Below are positions 1 through 7,469 of a DNA stretch of 12,970 bases, piece by piece. Source of the stretch: Clostridia bacterium (lineage in GTDB: Bacteria; Bacillota; Clostridia; Oscillospirales; CAG-272); the NCBI GenBank assembly GCA_024404655.1, contig JAKSPR010000042.1:1-12970 (forward strand), in the 5' to 3' direction. Below the pieces are notes generated by a model. That model did no database searches. It saw only the letters and a program-made list of their open reading frames with translations, and was not told the DNA's origin. How positions within the stretch are numbered: position 1 is the first letter of the stretch; the number at the start of each line of letters is the position of its first letter. The translations under genes and the position numbers were made by a program.

Positions 1-35
1 CGGCACTGGAGCGCTTCGGCCTCCGCTAGACCGTG
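1..35. other. Aberrant left edge, possible assembly chimera
   Basis: Read on the minus strand, the permease is canonical down to Gly286, then departs at one of the most conserved motifs of the family (STGGQIMPP). The reading frame stays open but the residues are unrelated. The departure sits exactly at the window end, which is typical of a chimeric contig end. A real rearrangement is possible. Confidence 0.5.
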
Positions 36-893
36 TCCGCCGGTGGAGGCAGCTGCCTCAACAGCTGCGGCAAATTCAGGTCTGTAACCGGTGCGCTTCA
101 TCGTGGGGATGGTAACGGAACCGGAACCGACGGTGTTCGCCACAGAGGAACCGGAGTACATACCCATCAGTGCACTGGAAATGACTGCGACCTTGGCAGG
201 TCCGCCGACGCTGGAACCGGTTAAAGAGTTGGCAAGATCAACAAAGAACTTGCCGATACCGGTCTTTTCCAGAAACGAACCGAAAATGATGAACAGCACG
301 ATAAAGGACGAACAGACGGTGACAGGGGTGGAAAAGATACCGCAGTTCAGGTCATAGAACAGGCTGTAGATCAGGTTGCGCAGAAGTGTTGCGGGGTTGG
401 AGGACAGGGAGTAGACTGCATAGATGACAAACGCACCGGCGACGCACAGGATCGGAATACCGATGGCGCGGCGGGTCAGCTCGGCAAGCAGGAGCAATGC
501 CATGATACCGACGATGATCTCCACCGTACCGATACGCTTGGACATCATGATGATCTCATTCTGCCGGATCACGTAGTAGCAGTAGACAGCCAGTGACAGG
601 GCAGAGAGCAGAAGATCATACCACGGCAGATAGTTATCCTTTTTCTGTGCCTTCTTGGTTGCGGGGAATTTGAGGAAGCCGACAAACAGGGTCAGACCCA
701 GAAACAGCGGCTGTCTTGTGTAGGGGGTTGCACCGGAAACGACGAGAGTCATGATCATCAGGGTCAGCGCATAGGCGACGAAGATGATATCAATGACGAG
801 TTTGCGCTTTCCGGTCAGTACGCGGTTGGTGCTGTCGCGGTCCAGCTCCTTCAAGAGCTCGTCCGCATTGATTTCTTGACCGGGATTATTCAA
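1..893 (-). CDS. TAXI-type TRAP transporter fused permease (DctQM-like), 3' truncated by window edge
   Basis: Membrane permease of a tripartite (TRAP) secondary transporter that takes up organic solutes delivered by the periplasmic-type binding protein encoded just upstream. I start it at a TTG codon (893-891) because AAAGGAG (907-901) lies 7 nt before it. The visible 297 codons include hydrophobic segments near residues 32-53, 62-76, 92-109, 123-139, 145-162 and 190-208. These are followed by the family hallmark around 238-286: SGSSVANTVGSGSVTIP, then MKRTGYRPEFAAAVEAAAST. This matches the fused 4TM/12TM permeases that partner TAXI binding proteins, usually about 600-650 residues, so roughly half is missing. 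After ASTGG the expected QIMPP is replaced by HGLAEAEALQC, encoded by the first ~35 bases of the window. It is co-transcribed with the binding protein (18-nt gap). The substrate cannot be predicted. Confidence 0.88.
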   Translation of the reverse strand, partial: MNNPGQEINADELLKELDRDSTNRVLTGKRKLVIDIIFVAYALTLMIMTLVVSGATPYTRQPLFLGLTLFVGFLKFPATKKAQKKDNYLPWYDLLLSALSLAVYCYYVIRQNEIIMMSKRIGTVEIIVGIMALLLLAELTRRAIGIPILCVAGAFVIYAVYSLSSNPATLLRNLIYSLFYDLNCGIFSTPVTVCSSFIVLFIIFGSFLEKTGIGKFFVDLANSLTGSSVGGPAKVAVISSALMGMYSGSSVANTVGSGSVTIPTMKRTGYRPEFAAAVEAAASTGGHGLAEAEALQC

Positions 894-911
894 AACGGAA
901 CTCCTTTAAGA

Positions 912-1907
912 TTACTTGAGCAGACCGATTTCCTTGTAGTACTTTGCAGCGCCTGCATGCAGCGGAACATTACCGACGGTGATGAAGGCGTTGTTTACAT
1001 CCATGGAGGAACCGACGGCGTGAGCAGCTGCGATGTCGGACTTGCTCTCCCAGAGTGCTTTGGTGATGGAATAGACATCGTCTTCGGAGAGGTCGTTTGA
1101 AACGATGTAGGTTGCGGTGACACCGATGGTGGAAACAGGAGCGTCTTCGGGAATGCATGCGTACTGTGCATGAGTGATCTGCTGGATAGCGTAGACAGCA
1201 TACTGACCGTCAATCTTGTTGTCTTCGATGAACTTTGCCATGACGTCATCGTCAAGGGAGAGCAGGAAAATATCCATAGCGGTGTTCAACTCGGTGATTG
1301 CAGTGGTGGGAGCGCCGGAGGTGAAGAAGAAGGCATCCAGCTTACCGTCCTTCATGGCGTCAGCGGAGTTGCCGACGGAGAGGTTGTTCTGTACGATATC
1401 ATTGTCGATGTCGAGACCGTATGCAGCGAGGAGGTTCTTTGCGTTCTTGTAAACGCCGGAACCTGCGTCACCGACGGAGACACGCAGACCCTTCAGGTCT
1501 GCAAGGGACTTGACCTGACCTGCCAGATCACCGCGGACGACGATCTGTACGACCTCGGAGTAAACTTCGCCGAGAACGGAGAAGGACTTGACTGCGCCGG
1601 AGGGGAAGTTGTCCTTGTCAAGGTCATTGTATGCGTTGATCATGGTGTCGTTCTGAACGATGGCCATCTGATAGTCGCCGTCGTCGATACCGAGGATGTT
1701 TGCAACGGAACCGCCGGTGGAGACGACCTTGAAGGTCAGATCGGTCTTGCCGGTGAGAATGGTACCGACTGCGTTGGTGAATGCGAAATATGTGCCGGTG
1801 TTGCCGCCGGTGCCTACCTGGATAGACTTACCGGAGCCGCCGCAGCTGACAAGAGTCAGCATCGCAGCAAGGGTGAGTGCGAGAAGAACGAGAAGTGTCT
1901 TTTTCAT
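912..1907 (-). CDS. TAXI family TRAP transporter solute-binding lipoprotein
   Basis: Extracytoplasmic substrate-binding component (331 aa) of the TRAP transporter, lipid-anchored to the membrane and feeding the fused permease encoded 18 nt downstream. The start at 1907 is chosen because GGAGGA (1920-1915) precedes it by 7 nt; an upstream in-frame ATG at 1979 falls in the -35 element and has no ribosome site. Residues 1-21 form a lipoprotein signal peptide with lipobox LVSC (Cys22). The mature protein opens with VGTGGNTGTYFAFTNAVG, the TAXI-family signature, followed by STGGSVANI and by the DYQMAIVQND strand. The length fits the family (about 320-340 aa). Known TAXI ligands include glutamate-like acids and other organic acids, but nothing here fixes the ligand. 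Its own promoter lies at 1951-1979. Confidence 0.93.
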   Translation of the reverse strand: MKKTLLVLLALTLAAMLTLVSCGGSGKSIQVGTGGNTGTYFAFTNAVGTILTGKTDLTFKVVSTGGSVANILGIDDGDYQMAIVQNDTMINAYNDLDKDNFPSGAVKSFSVLGEVYSEVVQIVVRGDLAGQVKSLADLKGLRVSVGDAGSGVYKNAKNLLAAYGLDIDNDIVQNNLSVGNSADAMKDGKLDAFFFTSGAPTTAITELNTAMDIFLLSLDDDVMAKFIEDNKIDGQYAVYAIQQITHAQYACIPEDAPVSTIGVTATYIVSNDLSEDDVYSITKALWESKSDIAAAHAVGSSMDVNNAFITVGNVPLHAGAAKYYKEIGLLK

Positions 1908-1950
1908 GGGAATATCCTCCTTTGTAGAAGTGAAAAATTGGGTTATTCTT

Positions 1951-1979
1951 ATTATACATTCTTTCTCCTGAAATTGCAA
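1951..1979 (-). promoter_or_regulatory. Sigma-A promoter of the TRAP operon
   Basis: On the minus strand, TTGCAA (1979-1974) and TATAAT (1956-1951) are separated by 17 bp. The predicted transcript start near 1944 gives a leader of about 37 nt to the ATG at 1907. The same TTGCAA-17-TATAAT pair is used by the DAHP synthase promoter at 3201-3229. Confidence 0.8.
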
Positions 1980-2219
1980 GATGAAAACGAAAATAATTCA
2001 GTTATTTTTGCATATAACACACAGGAAAATGGAAAAATGCACCGTGATGCGCAGAAATAATCAGATTCATGGCGTCTTGTCTCTTCAGATGGCAAAAAAT
2101 GACGCCGGTGAAACACAGTGCCTTCATACAGGAACTTTACGGGGAGATGGGAAACTCCGGAAATGAAGCGCGCACTTATCTGTTTATGCAAAAAACAGTT
2201 TTAGCGATAATCTGTCCTA
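1980..2219. other. Divergent intergenic region between TRAP and GH16 promoters
   Basis: This is the core of the 375-nt gap between two divergent genes. I find no supported gene. A 61-codon ORF from 1981 lacks a ribosome site and resembles nothing. The one structure of note is a nested inverted repeat: CTTCAT (2122-2127) with ATGAAG (2163-2168) enclosing GGAG (2143-2146) and CTCC (2155-2158). It lies outside both predicted transcripts. Confidence 0.5.
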
Positions 2220-2248
2220 TTGACAAAACCGTTTTTATCTGTTATGAT
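2220..2248 (+). promoter_or_regulatory. Sigma-A promoter of the GH16 gene
   Basis: TTGACA (2220-2225), 17-bp spacer, TATGAT (2243-2248). The predicted start near 2255 gives a leader of about 28 nt with AAGAGG (2268-2273) nine bases before the ATG at 2283. A short inverted repeat, TTCAT (2252-2256) and ATGAA (2263-2267), lies at the transcript start and could be a weak operator half-site pair, but it is only 5 bp per arm. Confidence 0.8.
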
Positions 2249-2282
2249 TTGTTCATAGTAGAATGAAAAGAGGTTAGTAAAT

Positions 2283-3158
2283 ATGAAGAAAAATACTGTT
2301 CGTTTTTTCAGCGTGATGCTGACTGTTCTGCTCAGCGCAGGTCTGACCGCCTGCGGAAGCGAAACATCGTCTTCTGCCGATGATACGATGGATGCAGCAT
2401 CTGTATCTATTATGGAAACCGTACAGTCCGCCCCCGAAACCGAAGCACCCGCACCCAAAGGACCGGTTCTGGTTTTTGAAGACAATTTTGACGGCGATGA
2501 TATCAATGATGATCTCTGGGAGCGATGCCCCGAATGGGACAGACAGGGAGCGCTTGACCGCTGGTCCGATGAGCAGTCCTTTACCGACGGAGAAGGTCAT
2601 CTGGTGCTCCGTGCAGTATGGGATGAGGAAGAGGGCAGAGTTTATTCCGGTGCTGTCCGCACGCATAACTGTTTTGAATGGGATTACGGTTATTATGAAG
2701 CCTCCATCCGGTTCCCGGTGGCAAAAGGAATCTGGGGCGCATTCTGGATGATGGTCGGCAATGTGGCAGGGGAGGACAATTCCTCGGTGGACGGTGTGGA
2801 GATTGATATTGTGGAGTCTATTCATAATGAGAACAATGTCTGTAATTCTGCTCTCCACTGGGATGGATATGGAAGTTCGCATCAGTCAACCTCTCATACT
2901 TATGAAAATTACGGTATTTACGATGGGGAATATCACCGGTTTGGTCTCTGGCGCACGGAAGAAAAATACATATTTTATATTGATGACCGCAAGGTCTGGG
3001 AGACAACTGCCGGGGGTATCTGTCCGGAGGACGGCTATATGAAGCTCACTGTGGAAGCAGCCGACTGGGCAGGCGCGGGAAGTGATGAATCTATCGGAGC
3101 GCTCCCCGCCGATATGTTGGTCGATTATGTCCGTGTGTGGACAACAAAGCCGGAATGA
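2283..3158 (+). CDS. GH16 family glycoside hydrolase, secreted lipoprotein
   Basis: Extracellular, lipid-anchored endo-glycosidase (291 aa) predicted to cleave beta-glucan-type polysaccharide by a retaining mechanism. Residues 1-23 are a signal peptide with lipobox LTAC (Cys24), followed by a Ser/Glu/Pro-rich tether to about residue 60. The jelly-roll catalytic domain starts at VLVFEDNFDGDDIN (62-75), typical of GH16, and runs through YEASIRFP (138-145) and GAFWMM (152-157). The active-site motif is EIDIVE: Glu173 nucleophile, Asp175, Glu178 acid/base. This spacing (ExDxxE) is the bulged form seen in laminarinases, lichenase-like enzymes and other GH16 members. It ends in MLVDYVRVW, the usual final strand. 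Substrate (beta-1,3-, mixed-linkage or other glucan) is not decidable by eye. It is monocistronic with its own promoter, divergent from the TRAP operon. I see no carbohydrate-binding module. Confidence 0.92.
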   Translation: MKKNTVRFFSVMLTVLLSAGLTACGSETSSSADDTMDAASVSIMETVQSAPETEAPAPKGPVLVFEDNFDGDDINDDLWERCPEWDRQGALDRWSDEQSFTDGEGHLVLRAVWDEEEGRVYSGAVRTHNCFEWDYGYYEASIRFPVAKGIWGAFWMMVGNVAGEDNSSVDGVEIDIVESIHNENNVCNSALHWDGYGSSHQSTSHTYENYGIYDGEYHRFGLWRTEEKYIFYIDDRKVWETTAGGICPEDGYMKLTVEAADWAGAGSDESIGALPADMLVDYVRVWTTKPE

Positions 3159-3200
3159 CGGAAATCACGGCGGTAAAACTCATAAATATTCAGAAATGTC

Positions 3201-3229
3201 TTGCAATTCCCGGAAATATGGTGTATAAT
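3201..3229 (+). promoter_or_regulatory. Sigma-A promoter of the DAHP synthase gene
   Basis: TTGCAA (3201-3206), 17-bp spacer, TATAAT (3224-3229). The predicted leader is only about 30 nt, so there is no room for a T-box, trp-type attenuator or riboswitch. Any transcriptional control of this gene would have to act at the promoter. Confidence 0.8.
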
Positions 3230-3266
3230 TATAACGATAACCATTATTCTGAGAGGTAATTTCAAC

Positions 3267-4295
3267 ATGAACATGACATTCTACCGCAAGCTCCCTGTTC
3301 CCCAGGACATCAAGGAGCAGTACCCCGTTACCGAGGCTATGGCTGCTGTCAAGGCAGAACGCGATGAAGCCATCCGCCGTGTATTCTGTGGGGAAGACGA
3401 CCGTTTTATTCTCGTCATCGGCCCCTGCTCTGCAGACCGTTCCGATGCCGTCCTTGACTATATCGGCAGACTGCGCAAGGTTGCAGATCAGGTTGCTGAC
3501 AAGCTCATCATTATTCCCAGAATCTATACAAACAAACCCCGTACCACCGGCGACGGCTACAAGGGCATGCTGCATCAGCCTGACCCCAATGAGCATCCCG
3601 ATATGCTGAAGGGTCTTGTTGCCATCCGTGAACTGCACATGGCAGCCCTCCGCGACTACGATTTCTCCTGCGCAGACGAAATGCTGTATCCCGATAACGC
3701 ACGTTATCTTTCTGACCTGCTTTCCTATGTTGCTGTCGGCGCACGCAGTGTCGAGAACCAGCAGCACCGTCTGACGGCCAGCGGTCTTGATGTGCCTGTA
3801 GGTCTTAAAAATCCGACCGGCGGTGATCTCTCCGTCATGATGAATGCGATCACCGCATCCCAGCACTCCCATACCTTCATTTATCGCGGCTGGGAAGTTC
3901 AGTCCGCAGGCAATCCTCTAGCGCATGCGATCCTCCGCGGTTTCCAGACCACCGACGGTCACACTGTTTCCAACTACCACTATGAAGATTTTCTGCACCT
4001 GAGCGAGCTCTACGCAAAGACGAATCTTGCCAATCCTGCCGTTGTGGTGGATACCAATCACGCAAACTCCGGTAAGAAGTATCTTGAACAGATCCGTATC
4101 GCCCATGAGATCATGCACAGCCGCAAGGAAAACAACGATATCCGCCGCCTTGTCAAGGGCCTGATGATCGAAAGCTATCTTGTTGACGGTGCACAGAAGG
4201 TTGACGGCGGCTGCTACGGCCAGTCCATCACCGACCCGTGCCTCGGCTGGGATAAGACCGAAAAGCTGATTCTCGAAATCGCAGACAGAGCATAA
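3267..4295 (+). CDS. aroF: 3-deoxy-7-phosphoheptulonate (DAHP) synthase, class I alpha (AroFGH type)
   Basis: Cytoplasmic enzyme that condenses phosphoenolpyruvate with erythrose 4-phosphate to DAHP, the committed step of the shikimate pathway to aromatic amino acids. The 342-aa length matches the AroF/G/H type. I start at 3267 (MNMTFYRKLP), with GAGAGG (3251-3256) ten bases upstream. Family motifs are intact: VIGPCS (50-55), PRIYTNKPRTTGDGYKG (84-100), VGARSVENQQHR (157-168), GLKNPTGGD (179-187), VDTNHANSGK (261-270), MIESYL (300-305) and YGQSITDPCLGW (317-328). The expected metal ligands are Cys54, His265, Glu302 and Asp323. The symbol is a family-level choice among aroF/G/H, which differ in feedback amino acid; the effector is not readable here. 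No other aromatic-pathway gene is nearby. Confidence 0.96.
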   Translation: MNMTFYRKLPVPQDIKEQYPVTEAMAAVKAERDEAIRRVFCGEDDRFILVIGPCSADRSDAVLDYIGRLRKVADQVADKLIIIPRIYTNKPRTTGDGYKGMLHQPDPNEHPDMLKGLVAIRELHMAALRDYDFSCADEMLYPDNARYLSDLLSYVAVGARSVENQQHRLTASGLDVPVGLKNPTGGDLSVMMNAITASQHSHTFIYRGWEVQSAGNPLAHAILRGFQTTDGHTVSNYHYEDFLHLSELYAKTNLANPAVVVDTNHANSGKKYLEQIRIAHEIMHSRKENNDIRRLVKGLMIESYLVDGAQKVDGGCYGQSITDPCLGWDKTEKLILEIADRA

Positions 4296-4309
4296 CATGA
4301 TAATCCCGG

Positions 4310-4350
4310 ATGCCTCCGATACACAGGAAACTGTCGGAGGCATTCTTTGT
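4310..4350 (+). terminator. Terminator-like hairpin between DAHP synthase and MaoC genes
   Basis: A perfect 10-bp stem, ATGCCTCCGA (4310-4319) with TCGGAGGCAT (4334-4343), encloses an inner CAG/CTG stem capped by a GAAA tetraloop (4327-4330). It is followed only by a weak T tract (TTCTTTG). No promoter is visible before the next gene, so partial read-through is likely. Confidence 0.65.
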
Positions 4351-4371
4351 ATCCCGGAAAGGAGATATTCC

Positions 4372-4803
4372 ATGTATTTTGATGATATGAAAACCGGCAT
4401 GAGCCGGACGCTGGAGCCTGCGGTCATCGACTATGATGAAATGGTGGCCTTTGCAAAGCGCTACGACAATATTCCGCTGCATACCGATGAAGACTATGCA
4501 AAGAAAACGCATTTCGGAAAACTGATTGCGCCTGGCGTGATGTCCTTTATGACGGTGTGGGCAAAATATCTGGAAGCGGACTTTTTCGGGGAAGAACTCA
4601 TCGCCGGGGTTTCCACCAAAATTGAGTGGTTCAGACCTGTCTTTGCAAATGACTGTCTGACAGGAACGGTAACCGTGACTGACCTTGTTCCGCGCAATGA
4701 GAAAAACGGACTTGTGACCCTGACCATTGAAATTGTCAACCAGAACGGGGAACATGTGATGCGGAATGTGACAGAAGCTGTGGTCAAGCGCAGACAGGCC
4801 TGA
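4372..4803 (+). CDS. MaoC-like hot-dog fold dehydratase/hydratase
   Basis: Small cytoplasmic protein (143 aa) of the MaoC/(R)-specific enoyl-CoA hydratase family, which adds water to trans-2-enoyl-CoA or related acyl thioesters. The start at 4372 is set by AAAGGAG (4358-4364) seven bases upstream. An in-frame ATG at 4297 lies before the terminator-like hairpin and has no ribosome site. The hydratase-2 motif is present as DNIPLHTDEDYAKKTHFGKL followed by IAPG (residues 32-55). Asp32 and His37 sit where the family's catalytic Asp/His are found. Later strands (GVSTKIEWFRPVF, TGTVTV) fit the hot-dog core. The length equals the stand-alone PhaJ-type single domain. There is no acyl-CoA or polyester gene nearby, so the substrate is open. 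It probably depends on read-through from the upstream gene. Confidence 0.85.
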   Translation: MYFDDMKTGMSRTLEPAVIDYDEMVAFAKRYDNIPLHTDEDYAKKTHFGKLIAPGVMSFMTVWAKYLEADFFGEELIAGVSTKIEWFRPVFANDCLTGTVTVTDLVPRNEKNGLVTLTIEIVNQNGEHVMRNVTEAVVKRRQA

Positions 4804-4806
4804 AAC

Positions 4807-4835
4807 GCGGGCAGAAATATATACTTTCCTGCCGC
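4807..4835 (+). terminator. Imperfect hairpin after the MaoC gene, weak terminator candidate
   Basis: GCGG (4807-4810) pairs with CCGC (4832-4835), CAG (4812-4814) with CTG (4829-4831), and AAA (4815-4817) with TTT (4825-4827), interrupted by single-base bulges. The nearest T run (4857-4862) is more than 20 nt downstream, so intrinsic termination is doubtful. Confidence 0.35.
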
Positions 4836-4852
4836 AGCGGAGCAACTGCATA

Positions 4853-4881
4853 TTGATTTTTTGCGTCAGATATGATATGAT
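4853..4881 (+). promoter_or_regulatory. Sigma-A promoter of the beta-mannosidase gene
   Basis: TTGATT (4853-4858), 17-bp spacer, TATGAT (4876-4881). The -10 region is a tandem TATGATATGATATAT, so an overlapping second -10 at 4871-4876 exists but would have a 12-bp spacer. The predicted start is near 4888. Confidence 0.72.
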
Positions 4882-4892
4882 ATATACAGAAT

Positions 4893-4920
4893 CGGTTTCC
4901 TTTTCCCATAAAAGGAGCCG
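4893..4920 (+). promoter_or_regulatory. Leader hairpin at the 5' end of the beta-mannosidase transcript
   Basis: TCCTTTT (4898-4904) pairs perfectly with AAAAGGA (4910-4916) around a CCCAT loop. The stem is extended by CGG (4893-4895) with CCG (4918-4920) across small bulges. It begins about 5 nt after the predicted transcript start and ends 11 nt before the true ribosome site AGAGG (4932-4936). The 3' arm contains a ribosome-site-like AAAAGGAG with no start codon at a suitable distance. Confidence 0.55.
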
Positions 4921-4944
4921 CATAACAAGAAAGAGGTAACAGAA

Positions 4945-7404
4945 ATGAACGTAACGCCCATTTCCCTTTGGACGATGCACAGAAATGGTTTCCCGGAACG
5001 CACCGGCACTGTCCCGTGTTCCATGTATTCCATTCTGATCGACAACGCCCTGATCCCGGATCCCTTCGACCAGGACAATGAGTATGCCGCAACCGAGCTT
5101 TCCCGCGAGGACTGTGATTTCACGTCCTCCTTTATTGCAGATGAAGAGATGCTTGCAAAAGAGCATCTGACCATCCGCTCCAACGGTATTGACACCCTCG
5201 CAACCATTTTCATTAACGAAACACCCGTCGGTTATGCAGAGAACATGCACCGCGTATGGGAATTCGACATCAAGGGTGTCACCGTTCCCGGTGAAAACAA
5301 GGTCCGCATCCATTTTGATTCTCCCATGGAGTATATGGAACGCAAGCAGGCAGAACACTTCGTCTATGGCGACACCAACTCCGGTGTCGGTATTGCGCAT
5401 CTGAGAAAGTCACTCTGCATGTCCGGTTGGGACTGGGGCCCCAAGCTGCCTGATATGGGTCTTTACCGTCCCGTGGAGATCGTCTCCTGGAACGGTGCCC
5501 GTGTGGAGGACGTCATGCTGCATCAGGAGCACAAGGACGGCACCGTCACCCTGACTGCCACTCTGACTGTTTCCGAGGGCGCAATGACGAAGGCTGTCAT
5601 CTCCCTGACCGCACCCGACGGCACGGTTCTTGAAGCACCGTTTGTCGACGGCAAGGCATCCATTTTTGTCGCAAAGCCTGAACTCTGGTGGCCCAATGGC
5701 CTCGGTGAACATCCCCTGTATGGCGTCAAGGTCTGCGTTTTTGACGGCGAAGCCCTGAATGACACCTGGGAAAAGCGCATCGGTCTGCGCACTATGGAAG
5801 TCAGCCGCGCAAAGGATGATCCCTCCGATCCCAATTCCGGTGAGGAATTCTGTTTCGTCTGCAACGGCGTGAAGTTCTTTGCCATGGGTGCAGACTATAT
5901 CCCCGAGGACAGCATGCTCTCCCGTCTTTCAAGAGAACGTTCCGAGATCCTGCTCCGCGGCTGTATCGAAGCAAATTACAACTGCGTCCGTATCTGGGGC
6001 GGCGGTTTCTACCCCCACGATTTCTTCTATGATATCTGCGATGAACTGGGTCTTGTGGTATGGCAGGACTTCATGTTCGCATGCATCTATGTCTGGATGC
6101 ACGAGCATTTCGAAAAGAATGTTTCTGCAGAAGCCATTGACAACATCCGTCGTCTGCGCGATCACGCCAGCCTTGGTCTTTTCTGCGGCAACAACGAAAT
6201 GGAACAGGCTATCCTCGACGGTTGGGATCACACGCCCGGTACCGATGAAGAACTGCAGAAGAAGGACTATCTCGAACTTTATGAGCATGTCCTCCCGAAG
6301 ATCTGCGCAGAACACTGCCCCGATGTCTTCTATTGGCCTGCATCTCCGTCCTCCGGCGGTGGATTTGACAACCCCAACGACCCCAACCGCGGCGACGTTC
6401 ACTACTGGGGCGCATGGCACGGCAGCATTCCTTTTGAATCCTACCGTCAGTACAAGTTCCGTTTCCTCTCCGAGTTCGGTTTTGAATCCTTCCCGAATGT
6501 GAAGACCATCAAGACCTTCGCACGTCCCGGGGATATGAATCCCTTCTCCTATATCATGGAGAGCCACCAGAAGTGCAAGGGCGGCAATACCAAGATCCTG
6601 ACCTATCTTGCTGACAAGTATCTCTATCCGACCCGCTTTGATATGCTGGTTTACACCTCTCAGCTGCTGCAGGCAGATGCGATCCGTTACGGTGTCGAAC
6701 ACTTCCGCCGCTTCCGCGGTCACTGTATGGGTGCGGTTTACTGGCAGCTCAATGACTGCTGGCCGGTCGCTTCCTGGGCGTCTGTTGACTACTATAACCG
6801 TTGGAAGGCTCTGCAGTACGCTTCCAAGCGTTTCTTCGCACCGACCCTGCTTTCCGCTCATGAAGACGGTACGACTGTCACCATGAACGTATCAAACGAG
6901 CAGCTCAAGCCGTTTAACGGTACGCTCACTCTGACTGTCTGCAAGGCAGATTATTCGGTGCTTGATGAAAAGACCTACCCCGTTTCCGTCGACGCTATGT
7001 CTGCGCTCGATATCACCACCGAGCATTATGCTGACCTTGTCAAGGGTATGGAACGTGAGACTTATCTTGCATTCACTCTGACCGATGAGAACGGAAACCG
7101 TGTCTCCGGCGGTTCTCTTATGTTTGCAAAGCCGAAGTACTTCCGCTTCTGTGATCCCAAGGTCGCTGTTAAGATCGAAGGCGCTGAGGGCGAGTTCACC
7201 CTCCGTGTTTCCGCTGCGGCTTATGCACGCGCAGTAGAAATCGACTTTGATGAGGCTGATCTGCATCTGGAGGATAACTTCTTTGATATCACCGCACCCG
7301 GTGAGATCGTCATCCGTGCTCACGGTACGGACAAGAAGATCACGGCAGAAGAACTGGCTGCACAGATGACCGTCAAGACAGTATATTCCCTCTCCGAACA
7401 GTAA
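4945..7404 (+). CDS. Beta-mannosidase, glycoside hydrolase family 2
   Basis: Exo-acting enzyme (819 aa) that removes terminal beta-D-mannose from mannan or N-glycan-derived oligosaccharides. It has no signal peptide, so it acts in the cytoplasm on imported oligosaccharide. The start at 4945 follows AGAGG (4932-4936) by 8 nt. The N-terminal sugar-binding domain carries the beta-mannosidase signature: VPCSMYSILIDNALIPDPF then DQDNE (23-46). It continues with LRKSLCMSGWDWGPKLPDMG (153-172). An Ig-like domain covers about 185-285. The TIM barrel begins near 305, with RIWGGGFY (349-356), WQDFMFAC (373-380), acid/base Glu418 in GNNE and nucleophile Glu510 in FLSEFG. Late-barrel MGAVYWQLNDCWP (595-607) is also typical. 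The C-terminal beta domains run from about 635 to 819. Length and both catalytic residues are complete. It is monocistronic, bounded by its own promoter and a strong terminator. Confidence 0.95.
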   Translation: MNVTPISLWTMHRNGFPERTGTVPCSMYSILIDNALIPDPFDQDNEYAATELSREDCDFTSSFIADEEMLAKEHLTIRSNGIDTLATIFINETPVGYAENMHRVWEFDIKGVTVPGENKVRIHFDSPMEYMERKQAEHFVYGDTNSGVGIAHLRKSLCMSGWDWGPKLPDMGLYRPVEIVSWNGARVEDVMLHQEHKDGTVTLTATLTVSEGAMTKAVISLTAPDGTVLEAPFVDGKASIFVAKPELWWPNGLGEHPLYGVKVCVFDGEALNDTWEKRIGLRTMEVSRAKDDPSDPNSGEEFCFVCNGVKFFAMGADYIPEDSMLSRLSRERSEILLRGCIEANYNCVRIWGGGFYPHDFFYDICDELGLVVWQDFMFACIYVWMHEHFEKNVSAEAIDNIRRLRDHASLGLFCGNNEMEQAILDGWDHTPGTDEELQKKDYLELYEHVLPKICAEHCPDVFYWPASPSSGGGFDNPNDPNRGDVHYWGAWHGSIPFESYRQYKFRFLSEFGFESFPNVKTIKTFARPGDMNPFSYIMESHQKCKGGNTKILTYLADKYLYPTRFDMLVYTSQLLQADAIRYGVEHFRRFRGHCMGAVYWQLNDCWPVASWASVDYYNRWKALQYASKRFFAPTLLSAHEDGTTVTMNVSNEQLKPFNGTLTLTVCKADYSVLDEKTYPVSVDAMSALDITTEHYADLVKGMERETYLAFTLTDENGNRVSGGSLMFAKPKYFRFCDPKVAVKIEGAEGEFTLRVSAAAYARAVEIDFDEADLHLEDNFFDITAPGEIVIRAHGTDKKITAEELAAQMTVKTVYSLSEQ

Positions 7405-7423
7405 TTATCCGAGTATCATATTC

Positions 7424-7460
7424 CGGCTGCCGCAGACAACTGCGGCAGCCGTTTTGTTTG
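7424..7460 (+). terminator. Strong rho-independent terminator after the beta-mannosidase gene
   Basis: CGGCTGCCGCAG (7424-7435) and CTGCGGCAGCCG (7440-7451) form a perfect 12-bp GC-rich stem with an ACAA loop, followed at once by TTTTGTTTG. It separates this gene from the four-gene operon that starts 10 nt later with its own promoter. Confidence 0.95.
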
Positions 7461-7469
7461 TCCCGGTAC

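Noticed and set aside
1170..2060. 296-codon plus-strand ORF antisense to the TAXI binding protein
   Set aside because: No ribosome site, low-complexity Val/Gly/Asp-rich product and no recognisable domain. It exists because the real gene avoids the codons whose complement is a stop.
3159..3266. Possible attenuator or T-box leader before DAHP synthase
   Set aside because: The promoter leaves only about 30 nt of leader, with no stem or specifier sequence.
4228..5400. 390-codon minus-strand ORF across the MaoC-like gene and the start of beta-mannosidase
   Set aside because: It runs antisense through two well-supported genes and a promoter, has no ribosome site and no family resemblance.
5929..6861. 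310-codon minus-strand ORF inside beta-mannosidase
   Set aside because: It is antisense to the catalytic barrel of an intact GH2 enzyme and is explained by codon bias.
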